Assembly: GCA_903844155.1 (NCBI GenBank)
Contig: CAIMSU010000167.1
Span: 1 to 33,699 of the forward strand
From: an uncultured Pseudomonadota bacterium
GTDB taxonomy: Bacteria; Myxococcota_A; UBA796; SXON01
Reading direction: 5' to 3'
DNA: 33,699 bases
Part shown: positions 16,189 through 24,194 of the stretch, in pieces
Numbering within the stretch: position 1 is the first letter of the stretch
How the letters are laid out: the number at the start of each line of letters is the position of its first letter
Notes under the pieces: generated by a model
The model's database searches: none
Told to the model about the DNA's origin: nothing
What the model saw: only the letters and a program-made list of their open reading frames with translations
Position numbers and translations under genes: made by a program

Positions 16189-17103
16189 TCAGGCCCCGGT
16201 CGTCAGGATGCGGACGATGGTGTCGAACAGCTTGAAGTAGTCGTCCGCGCCCGTCAATCCGCCCACGCTGGAGGGGAGAGTCAGCACCTTGGCGCCGGAG
16301 CCGCTTGCGATTGGCCCGGCATCGGCCGCGTTGTGAAAGGGCTCGACGATCACGTACTTCACGCTGTTTGCCTTCGCGAGCGCCACGAGATCGAGCGTGT
16401 GCTGGGGAGTGGGCGGGATCCCTGGCTTCGGCTCCACAAAGCCCACGACGTTCAGGCCGTACGCCTTCGCGAGGTAGTCAAAGGTCGAGTGGTAGCCGAT
16501 GATCGCCGAGCCCTTCATCGGGGCGAGCGCTGAGGCCCAGGCGGCCTCCTTCGTGGTCATCGTTGCATCGAACGTCGCGAGGTTCGACTTGTAGGACGCC
16601 GCGTTTTGGGGGTCGACCTGCTCCAGCCGGGCCTCGATCAGGTGGGCGACCTTGCGGCCGTTCTCAGGGTCGAGCCAGTAGTGGGGGTTGCCAGCCGGGT
16701 GGATGTCGCCCCGGGACCGGTCGATGGTGCCGTCCGGGACCTCGATCGGCGTGATCGCCTGCGACGCCTCCAGGTAGCCCGAGGTACCAGATTGCACCTT
16801 GGGATTTCCCGCCCCCGAGAGCAGCGGCGGCAGCCAGCCGACCTCCAGCTCCATCCCCACGCACACCACCAGATCGGCGCTTGCAAGCTTGAGCATGTAC
16901 GAGGGCTTGGCGTCGACGAAGTGCGGATCGAGGTCGCCCCGCGCGATCCAGCTCACCTTCACGTTGGAGCCGCCCACGGCCTGCGTGAGCGCCGCGAGGT
17001 CCTGAGTGGTGGTTACGACATTGACCGTCGCGAACGCGGGCGCAGACGCGAAGAGGCCGGCCAGCACCAGCAGCGCGCGGGCGGGGGAGATGTTCGAAAG
17101 CAT
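16189..17103 (-). CDS. znuA: Periplasmic metal-binding protein, zinc type
   Basis: A 304-residue cluster A-I substrate-binding protein with a signal peptide (1-25, ending APAFA). The metal-site histidines are visible: His61 (DLDPHFVDAKPS), His141 (GNPHYWLDP) and His205 (GYHSTFDYLAKAYG). A His rather than Glu at the third site favours zinc over manganese. The long His/Asp-rich loop of enterobacterial ZnuA is missing. The start used is ATG at 17103; the longer frame upstream is a shadow of the porin gene. It lies 11 bases after the porin stop and six bases before the permease, giving the order porin, binding protein, permease. Confidence 0.9.
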   Translation of the reverse strand: MLSNISPARALLVLAGLFASAPAFATVNVVTTTQDLAALTQAVGGSNVKVSWIARGDLDPHFVDAKPSYMLKLASADLVVCVGMELEVGWLPPLLSGAGNPKVQSGTSGYLEASQAITPIEVPDGTIDRSRGDIHPAGNPHYWLDPENGRKVAHLIEARLEQVDPQNAASYKSNLATFDATMTTKEAAWASALAPMKGSAIIGYHSTFDYLAKAYGLNVVGFVEPKPGIPPTPQHTLDLVALAKANSVKYVIVEPFHNAADAGPIASGSGAKVLTLPSSVGGLTGADDYFKLFDTIVRILTTGA

Positions 17104-17114
17104 GGGACCTCGGT

Positions 17115-18260
17115 TCAGTAGGAGTGGGCGGGGTGAACCCCGATGACGAAGTTGAGCTGCCCGGTGACGGAGTCGGCGGTGTGGCCGCCGGGGAGGAACT
17201 GGCGCTGGGCCTGGACGCGGAAGGACGAGAACTCCGTCGGGGCGAGGACGGCAATGGCGGTACCGGCGAGCGTCTGCCCGCCGTTCCAGGATTTTTCGGT
17301 CGCACCGGGTAGCCCGACGAGGTCGAACCTTCCACCCAGCCAGAACACTCGAGTGAGGGAGTATTCCAGGGTGGAGTAGAACCCGCCGAGCTGGCGGTCG
17401 TCGGTGCTGAGATTTGCTCGCGATCCCGTCTTGTTCGCGTAGATGAACTCGTTCTGCCAGATGAGCCTGTTCCACTGGTGGTGGTTGGAGCCGTGGCCCT
17501 TGACGGTGATGTCGGCGCCACCGACCACGCTGCGCCCGCCGATGTCGTCGAGCCCAGTCAGACCCGAGACGCCGATCTCGGCGCTGTAGTTGTCCGAGAG
17601 GTCGATGAGGTTCTTCCAGTGCGCCAGGTAGCCGAGCCCGCCGGCGTTCCCGGACCCCAGCACGACGTCGTTCTGGCCCGCGTCGAAGCCCAGGGTGAAC
17701 TGCGAATACCAAGGGAGCGGGAGCATGTATTGGGCGTTGATGCCAACGTCGTTGAGCCCCTCGCTGCCGAACACCTTCTGGGAGATGAGCGCACGGTCGA
17801 TGGTCAGGAGCGCATGGGTGTGCGTCATGTTCTCGCGGCCGAAGGGCTCCTTGATCTTGCCGATGTTCAGCAACAGGTGCGGCACGGCCGTCATGGTCAC
17901 GTTGCCCTCCTCCACGCCAATCCCCTCGGTGCCGGGGATGGAGAGGACCATGTTGGCCTTGAAATAAGGGTCGACTGCAGCCGTCAATTGCACCTCCATC
18001 TCCTGAACGGAGATGCCCGTGCCGTACGTCTCACCCTTCCCCGCGAGCGCCTGTGACTTCCCGGTCCACGACGCGGGCTGGATCGTCCCGTCGTCGCTCT
18101 CCACGCCGGCCAGAAAGAGGCCGTTCGCCGAGATGCCAGGGTTCATCGCGGAGATGAAGGACTGCCCGCCCCCTCCGCCATCGGCCGCCATGGCCCGGGA
18201 CGGGAGCGACAGGATGCCGCCAAGGAGGGAGAGGATGGCGAGACGGATAGGCAGTTGCAT
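17115..18260 (-). CDS. Outer-membrane porin linked to metal uptake
   Basis: A 381-residue protein with a signal peptide (about 1-25, ending RAMA) and a Gly-rich mature N-terminus, followed by amphipathic strands typical of a porin. A recognisable block, KIKEPFGRENMTHTHALLTIDRAL (landmark, residues about 136-159), resembles the FG-x-N-x-x-H-x-H segment of outer-membrane proteins found beside zinc uptake genes. It is the first gene of the znuA-znuB operon, so it probably lets the metal or a metal complex cross the outer membrane. The closing residues (HPAHSY) end in an aromatic residue, as many barrels do. A possible Fur-family operator lies 32 bases upstream. Confidence 0.8.
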   Translation of the reverse strand: MQLPIRLAILSLLGGILSLPSRAMAADGGGGGQSFISAMNPGISANGLFLAGVESDDGTIQPASWTGKSQALAGKGETYGTGISVQEMEVQLTAAVDPYFKANMVLSIPGTEGIGVEEGNVTMTAVPHLLLNIGKIKEPFGRENMTHTHALLTIDRALISQKVFGSEGLNDVGINAQYMLPLPWYSQFTLGFDAGQNDVVLGSGNAGGLGYLAHWKNLIDLSDNYSAEIGVSGLTGLDDIGGRSVVGGADITVKGHGSNHHQWNRLIWQNEFIYANKTGSRANLSTDDRQLGGFYSTLEYSLTRVFWLGGRFDLVGLPGATEKSWNGGQTLAGTAIAVLAPTEFSSFRVQAQRQFLPGGHTADSVTGQLNFVIGVHPAHSY

Positions 18261-18291
18261 ACGTATTGCAATAACTCGGCACAGCGTTCAT

Positions 18292-18306
18292 TGCAACTCA
18301 GTTGTG
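18292..18306. promoter_or_regulatory. Possible Zur/Fur-family operator (7-1-7)
   Basis: TGCAACT, one base, then AGTTGTG. The half-sites match as an inverted repeat at six of seven positions, the 7-1-7 spacing typical of Fur-family boxes. It sits between the divergent porin/zinc operon and the gene at 18377. A second imperfect palindrome, TTGCA-N7-TGCAA, overlaps the porin start at 18256-18272. The assignment to Zur is an inference from the zinc genes. Confidence 0.35.
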
Positions 18307-18376
18307 TCTATTGTTGTCCGCGGCTCGTGGCCGCCGCCCTAGCGCGACCGCTACATTGCGCGAATCCGGTGAATTG

Positions 18377-19333
18377 ATGCTTCTGGCCGTCCTCGCGCCC
18401 GCGCTGTTCGACGTCGCCCTGGCCGACCCACCCGTCTCGGTCGGCGGCGCCGTCGCCGTCCGCCCCTCCTACGCCCCCGTCACCGGCGGCTCCTCGTTGG
18501 ACGTCCCCGGCCTCGGCGGAGAAGTCGAGGGTGATCTGACCTTTACGAAGGGCATCGTCAGCGGCCGCTTCGACCTCGACGTCCAGGGTACAGTGCTCCC
18601 CACGCTCGGCATCGTCAACGCGCCACCGGGCTTTCCGGTGAACATCGTCCGGCCCGAGCAAGCGCAGATCCAGGTTGGCGGCGACACATGGCTCGCGCGC
18701 GGGGGCGTGTTGAACGCGAACCTCGGCCTGGACGACTGGGACGAGTGGCTCAACTACCTGCCGACCTGGGGCGAGAGCTTCGGGCCCAGCCCCGGGCGCA
18801 TGGCGGGCGCCGAGGTCGGGCGGGTGTTCGGCGATGGCGGCCCAGAGATCGACGTGGGTGGCGGCCTCGACATGGACAGCGTCCTCCCCATCGCGGAGGC
18901 GAGCGTCGATTACCAGGGAACAAACTGGACGACCGACTCGGGCTTCGCGGCCTACCCAACCACCGGCGCCTACATGATTGTCGCGTCCGGCACGGTCAGC
19001 CCCGCGCCCGTCGTCACCATCGCCCTCGACGGCCTTGCGGGCATTGCACCTGCCGGAACGGCCGAGACGGCCTACGCAGGCCTCACCGTCGACGGGGTCT
19101 TCCTGCCACAACTCTGCGTCCAACCTACCGTTCGCGTCGAAGGCCAGTTTGACCCCAGTGGCTTCACCGGCAACGCCCCCTGGACCGCGAGCATCGGCGG
19201 TGCCCTCGAACCGACGTCCTGGTCAAAAATCCTCGTCGAAGGCAAGCTGATCGGGTCGCCCATCGCGTCCGACGCCACGCCCACCCCCGCCCTCTACGCC
19301 TCCTTCGCCGTCTTCCGTCCTGATCCGGACTGA
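18377..19333 (+). CDS. Exported beta-rich protein, probable outer-membrane barrel
   Basis: A 318-residue protein with a short signal (MLLAVLAPALFDVALA) and then Gly-, Thr- and Val-rich alternating strands, such as GEVEGDLTFTKGIVSGRFDLDVQG and TVRVEGQFDPSG. A Trp/Asp-rich block, DDWDEWLNYLPTWGESFGPSPG (residues about 123-144), is a distinctive loop. The last residues (LYASFAVFRPDPD) hold a strand followed by a short polar tail. The ATG at 18377 is chosen because it begins the hydrophobic signal; the frame is open 25 codons further. It is divergent from the zinc operon and may share its operator. Family not recognised. Confidence 0.7.
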   Translation: MLLAVLAPALFDVALADPPVSVGGAVAVRPSYAPVTGGSSLDVPGLGGEVEGDLTFTKGIVSGRFDLDVQGTVLPTLGIVNAPPGFPVNIVRPEQAQIQVGGDTWLARGGVLNANLGLDDWDEWLNYLPTWGESFGPSPGRMAGAEVGRVFGDGGPEIDVGGGLDMDSVLPIAEASVDYQGTNWTTDSGFAAYPTTGAYMIVASGTVSPAPVVTIALDGLAGIAPAGTAETAYAGLTVDGVFLPQLCVQPTVRVEGQFDPSGFTGNAPWTASIGGALEPTSWSKILVEGKLIGSPIASDATPTPALYASFAVFRPDPD

Positions 19334-19348
19334 CTCTTCACGCGACGA

Positions 19349-20041
19349 TCAGTGCGCGACCTTCGCCCACGCTACGGCAAAATCGAAGTCGGGTGAACGC
19401 TCCCATGTGTGGCAGGCAACGCACGCTGCAGCCGAGCGAGGGAGCTCACCGTAGGTTGGGCGGCTCGCTCGGCCCGGCGCGGGTGCCGCCGTGTGCTTTG
19501 GAACGCCGCTTTGCCCCTCGGCAGTTCCTGAAGCGCCCTCCTTCGCCCGGACGTGATCGGAGCCGGGGCCGTGGCAGGCTTCGCAGTCCACCGCAGGCGA
19601 CGGCGGTGGTTGCAAGGGTAGCCGGTCCGGCACTCCGCCCGGCTGCAAGTAGCCGGTGTAGTGGCAGCCCACGCAATCCGCGCGGTTCTCCGCGCCGGCT
19701 TTCGCGAGGCCGTACTCGGCGAGCGGGTGGGCGGTGGTCAGCCAGATCGCGTATTCGGCGGCGTGACAGCCGGCGCAGGTCCGTTGGCCCGCGTAGCCGG
19801 CCGTCGCCCGATTCACCCCAGCAAACGGGGGTAGTGGGCTCGCGTAGGGTAGGGGCGTCGGCCCACCTCTCGCCTGATCTGGCACCAACCGCGCTGCTTC
19901 AGCCGCCGCGGCGATGAAGCGGGCGGTGGGGTCCGGCTCCAGCGCCTGGGGCTGGGCGATCCGGTGACAGGCGAAAACGCCGACGGTAAGCACCGCAATC
20001 CGGCTCCCTGGCCAGCGATGTACGAAAACCGACGACGTCAC
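19349..20041 (-). CDS. Tetraheme cytochrome c554-like protein
   Basis: Four haem-attachment sites lie in the C-terminal two-thirds: CAGCH, CVGCH, CEACH and CVACH (residues 89, 123, 153 and 207 counted from the GTG at 20041). The arrangement ADCVGCHYTG, then VDCEACHGPGSDH, is typical of the cytochrome c554 / multihaem CXXCH family, which is periplasmic. The start is uncertain. The frame is open to an ATG at 20092, but that adds sequence encoded by a large palindrome. GTG at 20041 gives a plausible hydrophobic signal ending VGVFAC. GTG at 19993 has AGGGAG ten bases upstream but leaves only eight residues before that Cys. The function is electron transfer; partners are not evident. Confidence 0.85.
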   Translation of the reverse strand: MTSSVFVHRWPGSRIAVLTVGVFACHRIAQPQALEPDPTARFIAAAAEAARLVPDQARGGPTPLPYASPLPPFAGVNRATAGYAGQRTCAGCHAAEYAIWLTTAHPLAEYGLAKAGAENRADCVGCHYTGYLQPGGVPDRLPLQPPPSPAVDCEACHGPGSDHVRAKEGASGTAEGQSGVPKHTAAPAPGRASRPTYGELPRSAAACVACHTWERSPDFDFAVAWAKVAH

Positions 20042-20093
20042 TTTTCCTACGTCTGCGACGTACGAAAAGTGACGTCGTCGGTTTTCATACATC
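20017..20093. repeat. 77-bp nested palindrome (37-bp arms, 3-bp loop)
   Basis: Bases 20017-20053 are the inverse complement of 20057-20093 with only two mismatches, around a TGC loop. Each arm is itself an inverted repeat: GTACGAAAA (20020-20028) opposite TTTTCCTAC (20042-20050), and GTACGAAAA (20060-20068) opposite TTTTCATAC (20082-20090), around a CGACGACGTC core. This gives four related half-sites. It lies between two minus-strand genes and carries an open frame that runs into the cytochrome gene. Confidence 0.85.
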
Positions 20094-20158
20094 GTGCGAC
20101 ATGCGGCGAGTCGGAGCTTCGCTCGTCATGGGTTCGCCGTCATGTGGCGCCGAGGCGC

Positions 20159-21790
20159 TCAAAACAGGTACGCAATCCGCGTCTGGAACGTGAAGTAGTT
20201 GCCGTAGGTGCTGCCATCCTTGGCGGTCTCGTACTTCAAGCCCGTGTTCTCCAGCGGCACCCGGTCGGTGATGTGTGCGTAGCCGGCCTCCAGCGACAGG
20301 TTGATGTGGTCGTGGAACGTGTGCTTGACGGCAGCGTCTGCCTCCCAGCCGATCGTCTTCTTGGTGGCCTTGTATTGGGCACACTCAATCGGGTTGCCCT
20401 GCGCATCTTTGTCGCCTTTCGCGCACAGGATGCGGGAGCCGTCGGGCTTGTCGGGCCACGCCGTCAAAAACGCGCCGACAACCTCCCAGTTGGGCAGCGG
20501 GTGGTACTTCACCGTGGGGTAGAGGTACCGGCTGTTGTACACGCCGCCGTTGGACCAGAGCCCCTTCGCCTCATCCGACCACGTCTCCGACGTCACCCGC
20601 GCGAGCACCTCTTCATAGAGGATCAAGCCCACATTGTAGTCGGGGTTGAGGGCGCGCCCGGTGAACTTCTCGTCCGCAGCCTTGTCGTCGCCCGAGGCGT
20701 ACCCGGTCTCCAGGTACGCGGTAACAGGCTCGCTGGTGTACCCGGCGCGGGCCACGTAGCCCCAGATGTCGACGTCCTTGAGCAGCGGATCCGCCGTGCC
20801 CGAGGGGTCGTACACACCCGCGAGCGTGATCGCGCGGGAGGTCCCGCCGATGTGGTAGGCCTCGCCCTCAAAGTAGGTGTTGGCGATGACCTCTTTGCCG
20901 TACGCATCTGCGATGAGGATGTTGGAGTCTGTCTCCTTCTGCCGACGATTGACCACGTAGACACCGGCGTTGATGTCGCCGTCCAGGTTCTTCGTCAGCT
21001 TCTGGTTGTCGCCCTTGTACAGCAGGACGTAGACCATCTCCCACACGTCGTCCTTGGTGTCGACCCACCATGTCTGTCCACGCGTCGACGCGTCGCGCGG
21101 CTCGGAGAAGCCGTGATCCTCGGTGGGATCGGCGCAGCCGTCGTTCGGGTCTGTCTTGGAGCAGGTGTAGCCGTAGTATTGGATGAGCGGATCCTCAACC
21201 AATCGATCGACGCCGACGGCCGCGATCAGCGGCACCTCTTTCGCGCCCTTCTTGCCCATGATCGTCTGCGCGATGGTGATCGGCTTGGTGGCGAAGATCG
21301 CCCGGTCGTACGTCGATCCGTACTGGTTCTCGCCGAACGTGTCGTCAAAGCCGTTGCCCTCGTTCGCGAGCGCGCCCATTCCCCAGTTGGAGCCTTGACG
21401 GCCGATCTTCAAGAGGCCGATCGGCACCTTGAACTCCATCCACACCCGCTTGAGCTCGATGGGGCTGATTTCACCGCCCGTGTAGTTGGTCGCCGAGGGA
21501 TCCGCCGCGAACAACGCCGTGCTTGCGAGAGAGGCGTTGTCGCCCCAATAGACGCCGTCGATCCCGTCGATCATCATGAAGAACTTGGCGCGGTCCTCGA
21601 AATTCAACTGCGGCTGCAGCCGGAGCTTGTGGGTCATGTACGTACCCGGCTTCGTCTGCCCCTCGAACAGCCCCGCAAACACGTAGCCGCGCGTGCGATA
21701 GTACCCGTCCAACGAGAACTTCCAGTTGTCGGGTGCGTCCGCGTGCGCCAGGCCCGAGGCCAGCATCGCGCCAAGGAGCGCCGGGATCAT
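20159..21790 (-). CDS. Large outer-membrane beta-barrel protein
   Basis: A 543-residue protein with a signal peptide (MIPALLGAMLASGLAHA). Long alternating strands follow, beginning WKFSLDGYYRTRGYVFAGLF and ending YGNYFTFQTRIAYLF. The terminal Phe is the classic C-terminal signal for barrel assembly. The first strands (KLRLQPQLNFEDRAKFFMMIDG; KVPIGLLKIGRQGSNWGMG) resemble alginate-export or phosphate-porin style barrels, which show a similar GRQ-x-x-WG turn. An extracellular loop has two Cys (CSKTDPNDGC). The ATG at 21790 overlaps the stop of the upstream lipoprotein gene by four bases; the longer open frame upstream is a shadow. The substrate is unknown. Confidence 0.82.
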   Translation of the reverse strand: MIPALLGAMLASGLAHADAPDNWKFSLDGYYRTRGYVFAGLFEGQTKPGTYMTHKLRLQPQLNFEDRAKFFMMIDGIDGVYWGDNASLASTALFAADPSATNYTGGEISPIELKRVWMEFKVPIGLLKIGRQGSNWGMGALANEGNGFDDTFGENQYGSTYDRAIFATKPITIAQTIMGKKGAKEVPLIAAVGVDRLVEDPLIQYYGYTCSKTDPNDGCADPTEDHGFSEPRDASTRGQTWWVDTKDDVWEMVYVLLYKGDNQKLTKNLDGDINAGVYVVNRRQKETDSNILIADAYGKEVIANTYFEGEAYHIGGTSRAITLAGVYDPSGTADPLLKDVDIWGYVARAGYTSEPVTAYLETGYASGDDKAADEKFTGRALNPDYNVGLILYEEVLARVTSETWSDEAKGLWSNGGVYNSRYLYPTVKYHPLPNWEVVGAFLTAWPDKPDGSRILCAKGDKDAQGNPIECAQYKATKKTIGWEADAAVKHTFHDHINLSLEAGYAHITDRVPLENTGLKYETAKDGSTYGNYFTFQTRIAYLF

Positions 21791-22716
21791 CCGCCGCACG
21801 TCGCGAGGCAGGAGGCCGGGAGGTAGACGCCGTCCTCGATGCCCGTGTAGATGTTGGAAATGACGACGGAATCGGGCTCCATTGTGAGGTGCGTGGACCC
21901 CATCATCAGGTACTGCGTGCCGTCCCACACCCACATCTCCACGATCCAGTCGCCGGGCGGCACGTTGATCGCCGACCACAGGCCGTCGTCGTTGGTGTCG
22001 GGCTGATCCGAGTTCGGCAGGTTGTTCGCGAAGTAGCGAACGGCAAGGTCGGGCGGGACGTTGCCGTCCGCGTCGTGGATGTACACCTGCGCGTGCTGGA
22101 TCTTGCCCATGTTGCAGTCGTACGCGGTGCCGGCGATGATCGCGGTGCCGGACTCCCACTCAAGGCCGAGGAGCGAGGGGATGAGGCGCGAGGTCGCCAC
22201 AGACACCGAGTTCCACGTGTCGGTCGTGGCGCCGCTGGCGTCCCACTCGTAGACCTGGTGCACCTCGTAGGTGTTGACGGTCTCCTCCCAGGCGGCCGGC
22301 GTGTAGGTCTCGTAGCCGAGCGCCGTGCAGGCCGGGACGGTGATCGAGCCCGCGCCGTTCGCATCCACGTCAAAGCTCATGTCCGGCGTGGAATTGATGT
22401 CGTCGTTGGACCAGAAGTACACGCTCGCGTCGGCGACCGGGAGGTCCTGCTGGAAGTCGCTGACGGTGGCGCTCACGGTCATGTCGCCGGTGCAGCCAGT
22501 GGCGGGCGTCTGCTGGAGCCAGGAGACGCCGTCGCCGTTGTAGCAGGTGGTGTCGCCGACGTAGGTCGACGTCGTGTTCACGAACGCGTCCATCGGGTTG
22601 CCGCTGCCGCTGTCGCTCGTGGCGGTGTCGTCTTTCGCGGCGGTCCCGCCGGAGCACGCGGGGAGGGCGGTCAGGGCGACGAGCGCGGTAAGGACAGGAA
22701 GGAAGAAGCTTTTCAT
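21787..22716 (-). CDS. Lipoprotein with carboxypeptidase-regulatory-like domain
   Basis: A 309-residue lipoprotein with a signal MKSFFLPVLTALVALTALPAC (lipobox LPAC, Cys21) and a linker KDDTATSDSGSGN. The mature part contains beta-sandwich segments, including HAQVYIHDADGNVPPDL and GLWSAINVPPGDWIVEMWVWDG, typical of carboxypeptidase-regulatory-like or transthyretin-like folds. Six or more Cys in the mature part suggest disulfides. GAGGA lies five bases before the ATG at 22716; the frame is open further upstream but that part is Arg/Pro-rich non-coding sequence. It is coupled by four bases to the barrel gene that follows, so it may be a surface partner of that barrel. Confidence 0.78.
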   Translation of the reverse strand: MKSFFLPVLTALVALTALPACSGGTAAKDDTATSDSGSGNPMDAFVNTTSTYVGDTTCYNGDGVSWLQQTPATGCTGDMTVSATVSDFQQDLPVADASVYFWSNDDINSTPDMSFDVDANGAGSITVPACTALGYETYTPAAWEETVNTYEVHQVYEWDASGATTDTWNSVSVATSRLIPSLLGLEWESGTAIIAGTAYDCNMGKIQHAQVYIHDADGNVPPDLAVRYFANNLPNSDQPDTNDDGLWSAINVPPGDWIVEMWVWDGTQYLMMGSTHLTMEPDSVVISNIYTGIEDGVYLPASCLATCGG

Positions 22717-22825
22717 GCGGATCCTCGGTGCGGGCGGGTAACGGTGTGTGCGATGCAAAGACCGGGCGCTTATAGGGGAAGGGGGAGGGAAAGTCAAGGG
22801 GTTGCCGGGTTCGCCTGACCGGAGC

Positions 22826-22852
22826 GCCCGATCCGCCCGATGCGGATCGGGC
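22826..22852. repeat. 11-bp perfect hairpin in divergent intergenic region
   Basis: GCCCGATCCGC (22826-22836) pairs with 22842-22852 around a 5-base loop. It lies in the 194-bp gap between the divergent lipoprotein and CotH-like genes, where no terminator is expected. It may be an operator, an mRNA leader structure or a small dispersed repeat. Confidence 0.5.
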
Positions 22853-22910
22853 TCTCGACGGGTCAAGGGCGCGGTGCCTGCACGGTGCGCCGCGGAATAG
22901 CTAGGCGTCG

Positions 22911-24194
22911 ATGATCCTCCTGCTGCCGCTCTCGCTCGCGTGCGTGGCCTCCCGCTCGGACCCGTCGTCGAGCGACACGGTCGGGCTGGGCTCGCCTGCG
23001 CTGGAGTCGAGCCCGCTGGAGACCGTTCCGCCGGACACTGGCCCGACGCCCCAAACGGCGCCAGGACTCGCCGACCTTGAGTGCGCCGAGGCGCCTCCCG
23101 CCGTCGGAAAAGTAGTGTGTACGCTCACCATCACCGACCGCGACGGCACGGTGGAGTGGGCGGGCCCCGCGGGCGTCGGGCTTCACGGCCGCTCGTCGAT
23201 GGACTTTCCCAAGAAACAGTTCGTGGTGGCGCTGCAGGACGCAGGCGGGGCCGAGGTCCAGGCGAACCTGTACGGCATGGGGAAGGGCTCCGACTGGATC
23301 CTCAACGGCATGTACATCGACCGGGCGTTGTTCCGGAATCGCCTTGGTTTTGACCTCTACCGCCTCCTCACGGGCGACCGGGAATGGGCGCCGCAGTCGA
23401 TGTACGTCGAGCTGACCTACGGCGGGCAATACTGGGGCGTGTACCTGCTTGAAGAGCGCGTCCAGCACTCGAAGTACCGCGTGCCCGTCCCGGACGACGA
23501 CGGCACCGGCACCAATTTCATCGTGCGGGCGGACGAGAGCGGGATCCCGTCGGCGTTGCAATATGGCAGTTGGGACATCATCTATCCCGGGTCGTCCAAC
23601 CAGACGGCCGCTGTTGTGGCGGGCGTGACCGCGCGCATGGGCGCCGCAGAGACGGCCATCGCCGCGGAAGATGCGTCGACGTGGTCGCAAGTGGACCTCG
23701 ACAGCGCCGCCGCGTTCGTCCTGCTCGAAGAATTATTCAAGAACAACGACGGCTATTACCTCTCCCACCACCTCTACACGGCGAGCGACGGGCTGCTGCA
23801 TTTCGTGCCCTGGGACCTCGACCTGACGCTTGGTCAGCCCAACTACAACGACAACGAGAACCCCCACTCGTGGATCCTCTATCGTCCGGCGTTTATCGCC
23901 GATCTTGGGGCGGCTCCCGGCTTCTCCGACCGGCTGAGCTCGATGTGGTCGGAATGGCGTGCAGGCGCCATCTCGGACGCGAACATGGACGTAGAGCTGG
24001 CCGCCAACCCGGCGTTCCTCGGAGACGCCGCGACGCGCAACTTTGACCGGTGGCCGATCGCCGACGTGCAGTGGCAGGGCTACCTCTACACGGTGACCTC
24101 CTACGATGACGAGCTGGCGCGGGTCGCCACGTTCGTGCACGCCCGCCTCACGTGGATGGACGCGCACGTCGCGACCTGGGCTTCGGGGCCGTGA
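22911..24194 (+). CDS. CotH kinase-like lipoprotein
   Basis: A 427-residue protein of the CotH family, whose Bacillus founder is a protein kinase of the spore coat. Visible motifs are GLHGRSSMDFPKKQF (residues 90-104), equivalent to the RGNSS...PKK ATP-binding segment, a YWGVYLLEERV block near 175, and WDLDLT (301-306) with Asp302 and Asp304 as candidate metal ligands. The N-terminus MILLLPLSLAC has a lipobox Cys at residue 11 and then a Ser/Pro/Thr-rich linker of about 40 residues. A stop codon in frame at 22902-22904 fixes this start. Being exported, it may be a structural or extracellular member rather than an ATP-using kinase. The stop overlaps the next start (GTGA). Confidence 0.85.
   Translation: MILLLPLSLACVASRSDPSSSDTVGLGSPALESSPLETVPPDTGPTPQTAPGLADLECAEAPPAVGKVVCTLTITDRDGTVEWAGPAGVGLHGRSSMDFPKKQFVVALQDAGGAEVQANLYGMGKGSDWILNGMYIDRALFRNRLGFDLYRLLTGDREWAPQSMYVELTYGGQYWGVYLLEERVQHSKYRVPVPDDDGTGTNFIVRADESGIPSALQYGSWDIIYPGSSNQTAAVVAGVTARMGAAETAIAAEDASTWSQVDLDSAAAFVLLEELFKNNDGYYLSHHLYTASDGLLHFVPWDLDLTLGQPNYNDNENPHSWILYRPAFIADLGAAPGFSDRLSSMWSEWRAGAISDANMDVELAANPAFLGDAATRNFDRWPIADVQWQGYLYTVTSYDDELARVATFVHARLTWMDAHVATWASGP

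Noticed and set aside
19964-21826. 620-residue plus-strand frame opposite the large barrel and crossing the palindrome
   Set aside because: It is rich in Arg, Val and Asp as expected for an antisense frame. The opposite strand has a signal peptide, beta strands and a terminal Phe.
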